From Bacteroidaceae bacterium (GTDB lineage: Bacteria > Bacteroidota > Bacteroidia > Bacteroidales > Bacteroidaceae), in assembly GCA_016292545.1 (NCBI GenBank), contig JAEDIG010000139.1, positions 1 through 6,402 on the forward strand: a stretch of DNA of 6,402 bases, written 5' to 3'. Positions 1 to 6,120 of this stretch are shown piece by piece. The translations under genes and the position numbers were made by a program. Each line of letters opens with the position of its first letter. The stretch's first letter is position 1. The notes under the pieces were generated by a model. The model was not told the origin of the DNA, did not search any database, and was given only the letters and a program-made list of their open reading frames with translations.

Positions 1-19
1 TATCCTTGTTTCCTTTCAT
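1..19 (-). CDS. Start of an unidentified gene (six codons only)
   Basis: An ATG at 19 opens a reading frame that leaves the window after six codons (MKGNKD). What supports a gene here is its position: it lies about 19 bases downstream of the -7 box of a well-formed Bacteroidota promoter (38-69), and the lysine-rich start is typical for this phylum. No strong ribosome binding site is seen, which is normal in Bacteroidota. The product cannot be identified. The gene lies just after the peptide-handling operon but has its own promoter, so it may be independent of it, or it may be the missing substrate. The true start could also lie outside the window. Confidence 0.4.
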
Positions 20-37
20 TTCTTGGGTTAGACGCTG

Positions 38-69
38 CAAAAATACAAATACTTCCGCAAACGGCCAAA
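38..69 (-). promoter_or_regulatory. Bacteroidota-type promoter (TTTG-N20-TATTTTTG)
   Basis: On the minus strand TTTG (69-66) is followed after exactly 20 bases by TATTTTTG (45-38), matching the Bacteroidota sigma-ABfr consensus TTTG / N19-21 / TAnnTTTG. Transcription would begin near position 31 and run leftward out of the window, towards the ATG at 19. It lies beyond the end of the ogt gene, so the next gene downstream is probably separately transcribed. Confidence 0.6.
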
Positions 70-135
70 TTTTTAGCATTCATCTACATAAAGGAACAGA
101 AAAACGGATTGCCTATACGCATCAAGGGGCATTCT

Positions 136-648
136 CTATTGACCTTGTCCCTCCAAATCCAACAAGAAACGTTTGGCTGCAAGTCCACCGGCATAACCGA
201 TGAGTTTGCCATTGCTTCCCACAATACGGTGACAGGGAATGATTACAGCCAAAGGATTGCAATGGCAGGCATTGGCTACGGCGCGGACAGCTGTGGGACG
301 GCCAATAAGTGACGCCAGACGAGCGTATGAAAGCGTTGTGGCGTAAGGGACATCAAGAAGTGCCTGCCACACGGTTTGCTGAAAAGATGTGCCCTTGGCT
401 CTGATGGGTACACAGAAAGAATGGCGTGTGCCATCGAAGTAGGCTTGTAGTTGGGACACGGCTGTAGCCAGCACCTCGTTGGAAGCAGCCAGAGACAACT
501 GCCGGATGCTGGCCTCTTCCACCCACCTGCAGGACAACAAATGGGTGGAAGAGGCCGTCAGCAGAAGCATGCCTGCCGGTGTGTGGAGGGTGCATGACGC
601 AGAACTGCAGATGGAAGTTTCCCGGGCATTCATTTCAAGCTGGCACAT
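136..648 (-). CDS. ogt: Methylated-DNA--protein-cysteine S-methyltransferase
   Basis: This enzyme directly repairs O6-methylguanine (and O4-methylthymine) in DNA by moving the alkyl group irreversibly onto its own cysteine. The family hallmark is clear: residues 136-143 read IIPCHRIV, with nucleophile Cys139 in PCHR. The helix-turn-helix region has VWQAL (93-97), LSYARLA (107-112 region) and RAVANA, with Arg122 as the base-flipping arginine finger; the C-terminal GYAGGLAAK segment is also typical. At 170 residues it is a normal Ogt/AdaB-length single-function protein, without the Ada N-terminal domain. ATG at 648 overlaps the upstream peptidase gene by 14 bases. ATG at 633 (165 residues) follows the peptidase stop after one base and is equally plausible. 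Either way it is last in the peptide-handling operon and probably translationally coupled, an unexpected place for a repair gene. Function is near certain; the start is not. Confidence 0.95.
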   Translation of the reverse strand: MCQLEMNARETSICSSASCTLHTPAGMLLLTASSTHLLSCRWVEEASIRQLSLAASNEVLATAVSQLQAYFDGTRHSFCVPIRAKGTSFQQTVWQALLDVPYATTLSYARLASLIGRPTAVRAVANACHCNPLAVIIPCHRIVGSNGKLIGYAGGLAAKRFLLDLEGQGQ

Positions 649-1099
649 TGGGGATTCCCCTCATGCGTTTGTAGGCAAAAAGAATGTAGCGACGAAAGGG
701 ACGCATACGATACCACCACAACCCCATCCGAAGCCACTGAGGAGCAGTGGCATCCGTACTGGTCCCATTGGGATGATGGATGGTTTTCAGCACCCCCAAC
801 ACATCCTTTCGCGGGATGGATTCAATCCGATAAATATTGCCATCGCCAAGGAAATGGTAACGGTCGCCTTCCTTTTTCACAAGCCTGTGAACCATATACT
901 TGCCGTTCCACTGATAAAAGGCTGCTGTGCCCAGTGGGAGGTCCTCGTCATGATAGGGGGCCAGCGTCACTTCGTCCCTTCCTCCCAGAATAAAGGGAAG
1001 CATGCTGTTACCCTGCACCAGCAGCCTCACTTCGTCGCCCATGCGCAAACGCCTCTCCGCCTCGGCAAAGAATGCATTGGATACAGATACCGTACGCAT
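635..1099 (-). CDS. S24/S26 family serine peptidase, signal-peptidase-like
   Basis: A 154-residue protein with the core of the LexA/signal-peptidase fold. GNSMLPFI at 30-37 supplies the presumed nucleophile Ser32. MVHRLV at 69-74 places a histidine (His71) where archaeal and SipW-type signal peptidases carry their general base, and FLGDGN at 84-89 matches the conserved GDN-type box after it. No obvious N-terminal membrane anchor is present, unlike true signal peptidases. The C-terminus (about 128-148) is aromatic and basic and might touch the membrane. I chose ATG 1099 because it follows the kinase stop after two bases. A frame open from 1168 would overlap the kinase by 67 bases and add an unconserved-looking Cys/Gly-rich stretch. 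Given its neighbours it may cleave the leader from a peptide substrate; that is inference. A role as regulatory S24 protease is less likely because no DNA-binding domain is present. Confidence 0.8.
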   Translation of the reverse strand: MRTVSVSNAFFAEAERRLRMGDEVRLLVQGNSMLPFILGGRDEVTLAPYHDEDLPLGTAAFYQWNGKYMVHRLVKKEGDRYHFLGDGNIYRIESIPRKDVLGVLKTIHHPNGTSTDATAPQWLRMGLWWYRMRPFRRYILFAYKRMRGIPNVPA

Positions 1100-1101
1100 C
1101 C

Positions 1102-1974
1102 CTATGCAACTCCGTCCGGGAAAATTGTGGAAAAGGACAGCCGGGCCGCAGCCGCATCGGGCAGACACTCCAGGTGGAATACAGGAGTCTGACGGATCAC
1201 CAATCCCAGCGTGTGGCTGATATGGTCGTAGAGCTGGTCGTCGTAGGCAAAATCAGGCGGGCAGGATGGATGAAGCGCACCGTATGCCTGCAAGGTGGAC
1301 AACCGACAAATCTTGTTGTATGGAGCCTGCGAAAGACGCACACAGCCAGCCAGCTCATACCGCTCCGTATGATAGCAGGGTGTTTTCCCGCTCCAGGGGC
1401 TGCCATACATCCATACCTTACCGTCGATGTAGCGCAGGATGGGACTGTCGTCGTTGAGCAGATGGGCTCCGGGGACATGTTCTCTCCACAGCCGCGTGTG
1501 GGTACTCTTTCCCGTGCCGCTTTCTCCAAGGAATACAACAGCACGATTGTTCCATACGATGCAACTGGTGTGAATGGCAATGGTGTCATGGGGAGCCGTG
1601 GACAGACCGTATGCCAGCCACAGCGCAAACCGGACGATGCGCAGAATCATGGCACCTCCCATATATACGACATCCTCAGCATCGGGCTTCCACAAACGGA
1701 ACACCTCGCCGCTGGGCGAAACGCTTTCATAGATGTAGCCATGCTCATAGCGTCCAAAATCGTGGGAGAAGCCGTCAATCTCGTTCTGATAGTATGTGGT
1801 TTCCCGGACAGGGCACAAAGAGAGGTCGGCATACTGGAATGTGGCCAGCGGCTGCTGCAGGGGCTGTTCCGTACGATAGATGGCGAAACCGTCCAGTCTG
1901 TCAACAGCCTCTACGAGAGGGGCTCCCTGAATGGCTATCAGGTGGTCGGCCACGGACAATTGTATCTGATTCAT
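1102..1974 (-). CDS. HprK-like serine kinase family protein
   Basis: A 290-residue protein related to the catalytic domain of HPr kinase/phosphorylase. The N-terminal ~130 residues are a beta-rich region of unknown role. The nucleotide-binding half holds a Walker A motif GESGTGKST (150-158), a preceding IHTSCI with His135, a LLNDDSPIL segment with acidic pair Asp175-Asp176 in the Walker B position, and GSPWSGK (191-197), typical of HprK-like proteins found with peptide-modification genes. Known relatives in lasso-peptide clusters (PadeK, ThcoK) phosphorylate a C-terminal serine of the precursor. The PqqD-like gene and exporter alongside suggest a peptide substrate here too, but sugar or protein phosphorylation cannot be excluded. 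No PTS HPr gene is nearby, so carbon-catabolite control is unlikely. Its ATG overlaps the exporter stop in an ATGA arrangement, indicating translational coupling. Confidence 0.85.
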   Translation of the reverse strand: MNQIQLSVADHLIAIQGAPLVEAVDRLDGFAIYRTEQPLQQPLATFQYADLSLCPVRETTYYQNEIDGFSHDFGRYEHGYIYESVSPSGEVFRLWKPDAEDVVYMGGAMILRIVRFALWLAYGLSTAPHDTIAIHTSCIVWNNRAVVFLGESGTGKSTHTRLWREHVPGAHLLNDDSPILRYIDGKVWMYGSPWSGKTPCYHTERYELAGCVRLSQAPYNKICRLSTLQAYGALHPSCPPDFAYDDQLYDHISHTLGLVIRQTPVFHLECLPDAAAARLSFSTIFPDGVA

Positions 1975-3614
1975 AACGTTCTGTTTAATATATAATTGTC
2001 TAAATCGATAATTCTGTCACAGAAGCGCAGCGAGGAATCCCGGTGCGCAATGATGATAAGCGTGAGTCCATGCAGGCTGTGCGCCAAGTCTTCAAGGGCA
2101 GAAGTGATTTCCGTTTCTGTGCTGTTGTCGAGAGCCGAAGTGGCTTCGTCGAAGAAGAGCACTTCGGCCTGCTTGTAGAGGGCACGGGCAATGCCGATCC
2201 GCTGTTTTTGTCCTCCGGACAACCGGCTTCCGAACTCACCCAAAGGCGTATCGATGCCTTCAGGAAGCCGGGCAGCCCACTCCTCCAGTTTCACCTGCTG
2301 CAACACAGCCTGGATGCGGTTGCGGTCTATCACAGGTTCACCCAAGGCAATATTCTCGGCCAGTGTTCCCTGGATGATGAAGATTTCCTGAGGCACATAA
2401 CCGACCAAACGGTGCCACGAGGCCCTGTTGGAGGGAGTAAGCGGAATATTGTCGATGCATATTTCCCCACCCGTGGGGGGATAGAATCCCAATAGCAGAT
2501 GGAAGAGTGTGGTCTTTCCGGAACCGCTGCTTCCTTGTATGCCAAGACATTCTCCATGATGGATGGTGAGATTGAAGTCGGCCAATACTGATCCGCCATC
2601 AGAAAACGAGAACGAAAGATGGCGCACATCAATGACACGACGGAACGCAATGGGTCCAGCCGAATCCCTGCCATCGGATGAATCATTAAGAATGCCGTTC
2701 TCCACAGTCTGGATGGCATGTGTGGAATTCTGCAAGGAGGTCCATGCTGCCAGAAGTGTACGGGCAGAGGGAATCATGCGATAGGCCGCCACGGCAAACA
2801 CACCACTAACCACCCGCAGGTCGCCCTTAGTGACCAGCAACAGCAACATGATGCCGATGACCACCGCTCCCTCGGAAAGCATGGAGGGAAGGAACTGCAG
2901 CATTTCGTAGCGCAGACGACAGTCGATAATCTTGTCCAGACCGGCACGGAAAGCTGTAAGCGATGAGTTGAATGCCTGACTGATTTCCAACTCGCTGTAG
3001 CCGCGAAAAGTTTCCACAACCAAACGCGACTGCTGCCGGCGTGCTTCCAATTCCGCCTTCCCATAGCGGGTCATGCGCCCTTTCACCCCCCTGGCGTAGG
3101 CAAAGAGCAGAGGCAACAGCACCAGCAGGAGCAACAGTCCTGCCAAAGGAGAGAACACCAGAAGAGCCAGCATGATGAACAGCAGGAGGAGCGACTCGCT
3201 ACAGATACGGAGCAAAGGTGCCAACACATTGAGACTGAACATGTAGCAGATGAAATTCACTTCATACCCCAATTGCACCGTGCTCTTGCTTTTAAGGAAC
3301 AACAGGCCTCGCTGGTAATAGCTGCGAAACATCTCCTCGCTAAGCCTTCGGTTGATGGCCAGCAGATACTTGCTCTGGTAGCGTTTGAGCAACAGCGACA
3401 AGCCATTCTTGCACAGCACGAATGTCAGCACTCCCATGCACAGGAGCAGGATGCGCCATCGGTCGGGATTGTCCCCCATCACCATCAGCAGGATAGGGAT
3501 AAGGGCAGCCACACCCGCAAAATCCAGCAAGGCACGCAAGAATACGGAAGCCACCACACGGCAACTCCTTTTCTTCTCCTCTGGTGACAATAAGGACAGA
3601 ATGCGTCTAATCAT
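1971..3614 (-). CDS. ABC exporter, fused membrane and ATPase domains
   Basis: A 547-residue half-transporter of the MsbA/LapB-like exporter class that would work as a homodimer in the inner membrane. About six hydrophobic segments lie in residues 20-290 (roughly 20-46, 54-78, 121-134, 139-175 as a double span, 245-262 and 268-288). The nucleotide-binding domain from about 325 is complete: Walker A GSSGSGKT (361-368), Q-loop VPQE (Gln409), signature LSGGQ (465-469), Walker B VLFFDE (485-490), D-loop SALD (493-496) and H-loop His524. The protein begins directly with the membrane domain; there is no N-terminal C39 peptidase as in bacteriocin exporters. The S24/S26 peptidase encoded two genes later could supply that activity (inference). 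The start at 3614 overlaps the PqqD-like gene by 8 bases (ATGATTAG) and the stop overlaps the kinase gene by 4. Substrate unknown; a lipid or glycan role remains possible. Confidence 0.93.
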   Translation of the reverse strand: MIRRILSLLSPEEKKRSCRVVASVFLRALLDFAGVAALIPILLMVMGDNPDRWRILLLCMGVLTFVLCKNGLSLLLKRYQSKYLLAINRRLSEEMFRSYYQRGLLFLKSKSTVQLGYEVNFICYMFSLNVLAPLLRICSESLLLLFIMLALLVFSPLAGLLLLLVLLPLLFAYARGVKGRMTRYGKAELEARRQQSRLVVETFRGYSELEISQAFNSSLTAFRAGLDKIIDCRLRYEMLQFLPSMLSEGAVVIGIMLLLLVTKGDLRVVSGVFAVAAYRMIPSARTLLAAWTSLQNSTHAIQTVENGILNDSSDGRDSAGPIAFRRVIDVRHLSFSFSDGGSVLADFNLTIHHGECLGIQGSSGSGKTTLFHLLLGFYPPTGGEICIDNIPLTPSNRASWHRLVGYVPQEIFIIQGTLAENIALGEPVIDRNRIQAVLQQVKLEEWAARLPEGIDTPLGEFGSRLSGGQKQRIGIARALYKQAEVLFFDEATSALDNSTETEITSALEDLAHSLHGLTLIIIAHRDSSLRFCDRIIDLDNYILNRTL

Positions 3615-3876
3615 GCAGGATATGGCAGTTCCGCATGGATGTCAGGAACTTTTCTACGTCGGCAGCAGCCTGTTCCCTGGTGATGTCGTAATGGTCTGTC
3701 AGCACCTGAATGGCCTGCTCGGCAGTGAATTCCTTGCCAGAAAGCTGTTCCCAAAGCAAATTGGCAGAACTATTGAGCGAGATAATCTGGGTCATGTCCA
3801 CCTTGCTTCTGCCTTGGTCAACAACAATATATTCGCCTGCAATGGCGCGTACTTTGTATTTGGAGTCGAAATGCAT
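3607..3876 (-). CDS. PqqD family protein (RiPP recognition element)
   Basis: An 89-residue stand-alone PqqD-like protein. The N-terminal half is beta-rich (residues 1-35, including YKVRAIAGEYIVVDQG). The helical half begins at ISLNSSANLLWEQLSG and continues with EQAIQVLTDHYDITREQAAADVEKF; the LW-E-L-G / hydrophobic-L-Y-V / DV-FL pattern is that of PqqD and of lasso-peptide B1 proteins. PqqD proteins are peptide chaperones: a three-helix bundle and a beta-hairpin bind the leader of a ribosomally made precursor and present it to modifying enzymes. No PQQ genes are present, so the pqqD symbol is not used. It is the first gene of the operon, and the ATG at 3876 lies about 26 bases after a TAATTTTG promoter box with an AT-rich leader. 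The companion kinase and exporter suggest it delivers a peptide to them. Confidence 0.88.
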   Translation of the reverse strand: MHFDSKYKVRAIAGEYIVVDQGRSKVDMTQIISLNSSANLLWEQLSGKEFTAEQAIQVLTDHYDITREQAAADVEKFLTSMRNCHILHD

Positions 3877-3901
3877 AATATATTAATTATTGTATTATTT
3901 G

Positions 3902-3909
3902 CAAAATTA
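3902..3909 (-). promoter_or_regulatory. Probable promoter -7 box of the peptide-handling operon
   Basis: TAATTTTG on the minus strand (3909-3902) is a perfect match to the Bacteroidota -7 consensus TAnnTTTG, 25 bases before the start codon at 3876. Transcription would start near 3895, giving a leader of about 20 bases. There is no good TTTG at the expected -33 position; the nearest is CCTG 19 bases upstream, so the promoter may be weak or need an activator. Confidence 0.5.
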
Positions 3910-3937
3910 CTGCAATAAAAAGAAACAGCAGGCATAA

Positions 3938-3982
3938 GGCACCTTTTTTTAATAAATATTAACCAGTCGACACAAGTGCCCT
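3938..3982. repeat. Imperfect inverted repeat with AT-rich inner palindrome
   Basis: AAGGCAC (3936-3942) can pair with GTGCCCT (3976-3982), including one G-T pair. Inside the loop lies a 14-base near-palindrome, TTAATA (3949-3954) AA TATTAA (3957-3962). It sits between trmO and the promoter of the operon that begins with the PqqD-like gene. It could be an operator, an upstream activating element, or a poor terminator for the MATE-trmO unit (a run of seven A/T follows the inner palindrome). The pairing is modest and may be chance in AT-rich DNA. Confidence 0.25.
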
Positions 3983-4019
3983 AAAACTCCCCCTGTCAGA
4001 GAAAAACATTTTCCCTAAA

Positions 4020-4712
4020 TCAATTGCGCTCGCAAGCTACCACGGTGAGCGTGTCGGCCAGCACACAGAACCGGATGGTCCATTCTCCATATTCCATAGC
4101 ATAGATGCGTTGGGCATCGTGTTGATAGTGTGGCCGCGGATCGGCTGCCAGCAACCTGGCCACAATCTCCCGGGTGGCCGTGTCCATTTCGTCAGCTGAA
4201 TGGGGTTGCCACTCCACATTCAATGGCTTTAAGGATTGGTTCTGCGCCTCTGCAAAACCGCCCCGCGCATCAGGGTGGCAGTCGGTGAAAGGCAGATAGG
4301 GCTTGATGTCATAGATGGGTGTGCCGTCCATGAGGTCTGCACCCTCCACCTCGATGACAGGTCCTTGCGGTGAGTCCGGAATGATACGGCTGATGCGCAC
4401 CGACGACAAACCGATATGATTGGGACGAAAAGGACTGCGGGTGGCCCAGACACCCATTCTCCTGTTCCCTCCCAATCGTGGAGGACGCACGGTTGGGCTC
4501 CAGCGGCCGTCCTCTCTATGTGCCTGACTGAAATCCCAAAGCAGCCATATGTGTGAGAATCCGTCCAGTCCCCTCAGGGCTTCCACATTACGATAGGGAG
4601 GAGTGAACACAATGCGGCCAATCAGGCCCTCCACCAGACCGCTCTGGCGAGGTATGCCGAATTTTGTCTTGAAGTCGGTGTGTATGTGGGCGACAACGGT
4701 CAGTTCATTCAT
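4020..4712 (-). CDS. trmO: tRNA (N6-threonylcarbamoyladenosine(37)-N6)-methyltransferase TrmO
   Basis: TrmO (YaeB/UPF0066 family) uses S-adenosylmethionine to methylate the N6 of t6A37 in certain threonine tRNAs, forming m6t6A and tuning decoding. The 230-residue protein carries the family's signatures: HTDFKTKFGIPRQ (11-23), LDGFSHIWLLW (49-59), WATRSPFRPNHIGLS (89-103) and DGTPIYDIKPYLPF (129-142). A C-terminal domain with DPRPHYQ (191-197) and RIYAMEYGEWTIRF (202-215) matches the accessory domain of bacterial TrmO. The ATG at 4712 overlaps the MATE stop by 8 bases (ATGAATGA) and begins right at the conserved core. A longer open frame to 4838 would add 42 residues that are only the shadow of the MATE gene. 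Expression is therefore probably coupled to the MATE transporter. Confidence 0.95.
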   Translation of the reverse strand: MNELTVVAHIHTDFKTKFGIPRQSGLVEGLIGRIVFTPPYRNVEALRGLDGFSHIWLLWDFSQAHREDGRWSPTVRPPRLGGNRRMGVWATRSPFRPNHIGLSSVRISRIIPDSPQGPVIEVEGADLMDGTPIYDIKPYLPFTDCHPDARGGFAEAQNQSLKPLNVEWQPHSADEMDTATREIVARLLAADPRPHYQHDAQRIYAMEYGEWTIRFCVLADTLTVVACERN

Positions 4713-6060
4713 GCGAAATACTTTTACGATAGGTTTGGGTGAATCGGAGGTAGTAGAATATGCCCGCAGTGGTGAGCCCGAAGGGGAAGGCCATCCACAC
4801 ACCCACCAGACCTCCATCCAGTTGAAAACCAAACACATATCCTAGCGGGAGCGACACTACAAAATAGGCAAAGAAGGCAATTGGAACGAGCGGACGCACA
4901 TCTGCCATTCCGCGCAGGGCATTGGCATAGATGCACTGCAGACCATCTCCAAACTGATAGATAACCATCGGTATGATAGCCGAAGCCACCAGCTGCGACA
5001 CTTCGGAAGAGTGGGTGAACCATCCTCCTATCTGATGGCGCAGCAGGAACAGCGGAACCACGCATAGCAACCCCAGTGTCCATGTCACCCACAGCCCAGC
5101 CCGTGCCACCATACGCGTATGCACGAATTCATTGCGCCCGCGATAATAGCCCACCATTACAGCCACCGCAGCCGACAATCCATAATAGAGCATGAAACAC
5201 AACTGGCCGATGGTAATCAATATCTGATGAGCGGCCAACGATGCACTTCCCAGCCAGCCCACATACACGGCACTCAGGCTGAACGATGCAGTTTCCATGC
5301 CCATCTGCAGTGCCAGAGGAAGCCCCATACGGTTCATCTCGCGCAGGTCGGCCGTATGTACATGGCTTTTTCCAAAGGCGCGGGCGAAATTGCGGTATCG
5401 GGGATGGGAATGGAAGAGCAAACTCATCATACCCCATGCAGCAATGCGGCTCAGCAGCGTTGCCACTCCTGCACCTGTCAGTCCCATGGCCGGACATCCC
5501 AGGTGACCAAAAATAAGCACCCAGTTGAGTATGATATTGAGAGCATTGGTCCCAAGCAGTACCCACATGGGAGTGGTGGTTTCTTGTATGCCTTCGCTAA
5601 ACTGCTTGAGAGCATTGAAGGCCATTTGTGGAAGAATGCTGACAGTCAGGATTAGCAGATAAGGACGCATCAGAGGCAAAAGTTCTGCAGGAAGCCCCAG
5701 CTGGGGCATTGCAACCCACAATAGTAGCATCAGCCCCGCCAGCACCAAACTCAACAGATTGTTGGCCAGCAGGCTGTTCTTCAGTTTTTCAGCAATCAGG
5801 CAGGTTTCACCTCTTCCAAAGAGTGCGCTGACAATAGGTGTGAGACCGTATGAGAATCCCAAACCCAGTATCAATGTCAGGCCGATGATATTGTTCACAA
5901 ACCCCGCAGCAGCTAGAGCGTCTGTGCTGTAACGTCCCACCATCAGCGTGTCGGCAAGCCCCATAATGATGGTGCCCAACTGCCCCAACATGATAGGAAC
6001 GCCCGTGTGCATCAGGCTTCTCAAATGCGCCTTGTATTCAATAGGTAATATTCTCTTCAT
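4705..6060 (-). CDS. MATE family efflux transporter
   Basis: A 451-residue multidrug/toxin extrusion family transporter, the usual length for NorM-type proteins, with about twelve membrane segments in two homologous halves. The first half opens with the typical PIMLGQLGTIIMGLADTLMVG segment (about residues 22-42 of this start; given here as PIMLGQ, then GLADTLMVGR), and contains LGLGFSYGLTPIVSALFGRG. The second half begins near the MGLPLALQMGMETASFSLS segment and includes SLAAHQILITIGQ. Such proteins export cationic drugs, dyes or metabolites in exchange for Na+ or H+; the substrate here is unknown. An upstream in-frame ATG at 6114 would add 18 basic residues, but that stretch contains a full promoter (6084-6114), so ATG 6060 is the better start. 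It is the first gene of a two-gene unit with trmO. Confidence 0.94.
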   Translation of the reverse strand: MKRILPIEYKAHLRSLMHTGVPIMLGQLGTIIMGLADTLMVGRYSTDALAAAGFVNNIIGLTLILGLGFSYGLTPIVSALFGRGETCLIAEKLKNSLLANNLLSLVLAGLMLLLWVAMPQLGLPAELLPLMRPYLLILTVSILPQMAFNALKQFSEGIQETTTPMWVLLGTNALNIILNWVLIFGHLGCPAMGLTGAGVATLLSRIAAWGMMSLLFHSHPRYRNFARAFGKSHVHTADLREMNRMGLPLALQMGMETASFSLSAVYVGWLGSASLAAHQILITIGQLCFMLYYGLSAAVAVMVGYYRGRNEFVHTRMVARAGLWVTWTLGLLCVVPLFLLRHQIGGWFTHSSEVSQLVASAIIPMVIYQFGDGLQCIYANALRGMADVRPLVPIAFFAYFVVSLPLGYVFGFQLDGGLVGVWMAFPFGLTTAGIFYYLRFTQTYRKSISHE

Positions 6061-6083
6061 AGATAAATTGCGAAAAAAGCGCA

Positions 6084-6114
6084 CAAAGGTACGCCTTTTT
6101 TTCGGCACATGCAA
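6084..6114 (-). promoter_or_regulatory. Bacteroidota-type promoter for MATE-trmO
   Basis: On the minus strand TTG (6114-6112) is followed after 20 bases by TACCTTTG (6091-6084), an excellent match to the Bacteroidota TTTG / N19-21 / TAnnTTTG consensus. Transcription would begin near 6077, giving a leader of about 17 bases before ATG 6060. Because the promoter covers the alternative ATG at 6114, it rules strongly in favour of the shorter MATE protein. Confidence 0.7.
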
Positions 6115-6120
6115 CCCTTC

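Noticed and set aside
70..135. Possible terminator after ogt: weak stem TGCC/GGCA followed by TTTTT on the minus strand
   Set aside because: Only four base pairs with a 14-base loop, and the T-run is separated by four bases; too weak to call.
1100..1168. Extended start of the S24/S26 peptidase at ATG 1168
   Set aside because: It would overlap the kinase gene by 67 bases and adds a stretch unlike the family; ATG 1099 fits the operon spacing.
479..1995. Long plus-strand open frames (237 and 307 codons) opposite ogt, the peptidase and the kinase
   Set aside because: They are antisense to genes with clear conserved motifs, have no recognisable domain and no promoter, and arise from the GC-richer codon use of the real genes.
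3607..3876. Assignment of the small protein as PqqD of pyrroloquinoline quinone synthesis
   Set aside because: No other pqq genes (such as pqqA, pqqB, pqqC or pqqE) are present; the fold is shared by many RiPP recognition proteins.
3790..3935. A 47-codon minus-strand ORF starting in the promoter region and running into the PqqD-like gene in another frame
   Set aside because: Its start precedes the -7 box and most of it is an out-of-frame shadow of the PqqD-like gene.
3959..4009. A 16-codon minus-strand ORF (MFFSDRGSFRALVSTG) just upstream of the PqqD-like gene, as a possible precursor peptide
   Set aside because: It lies upstream of the operon's promoter box, is very short, and has no leader/core character; chance occurrence is likely.
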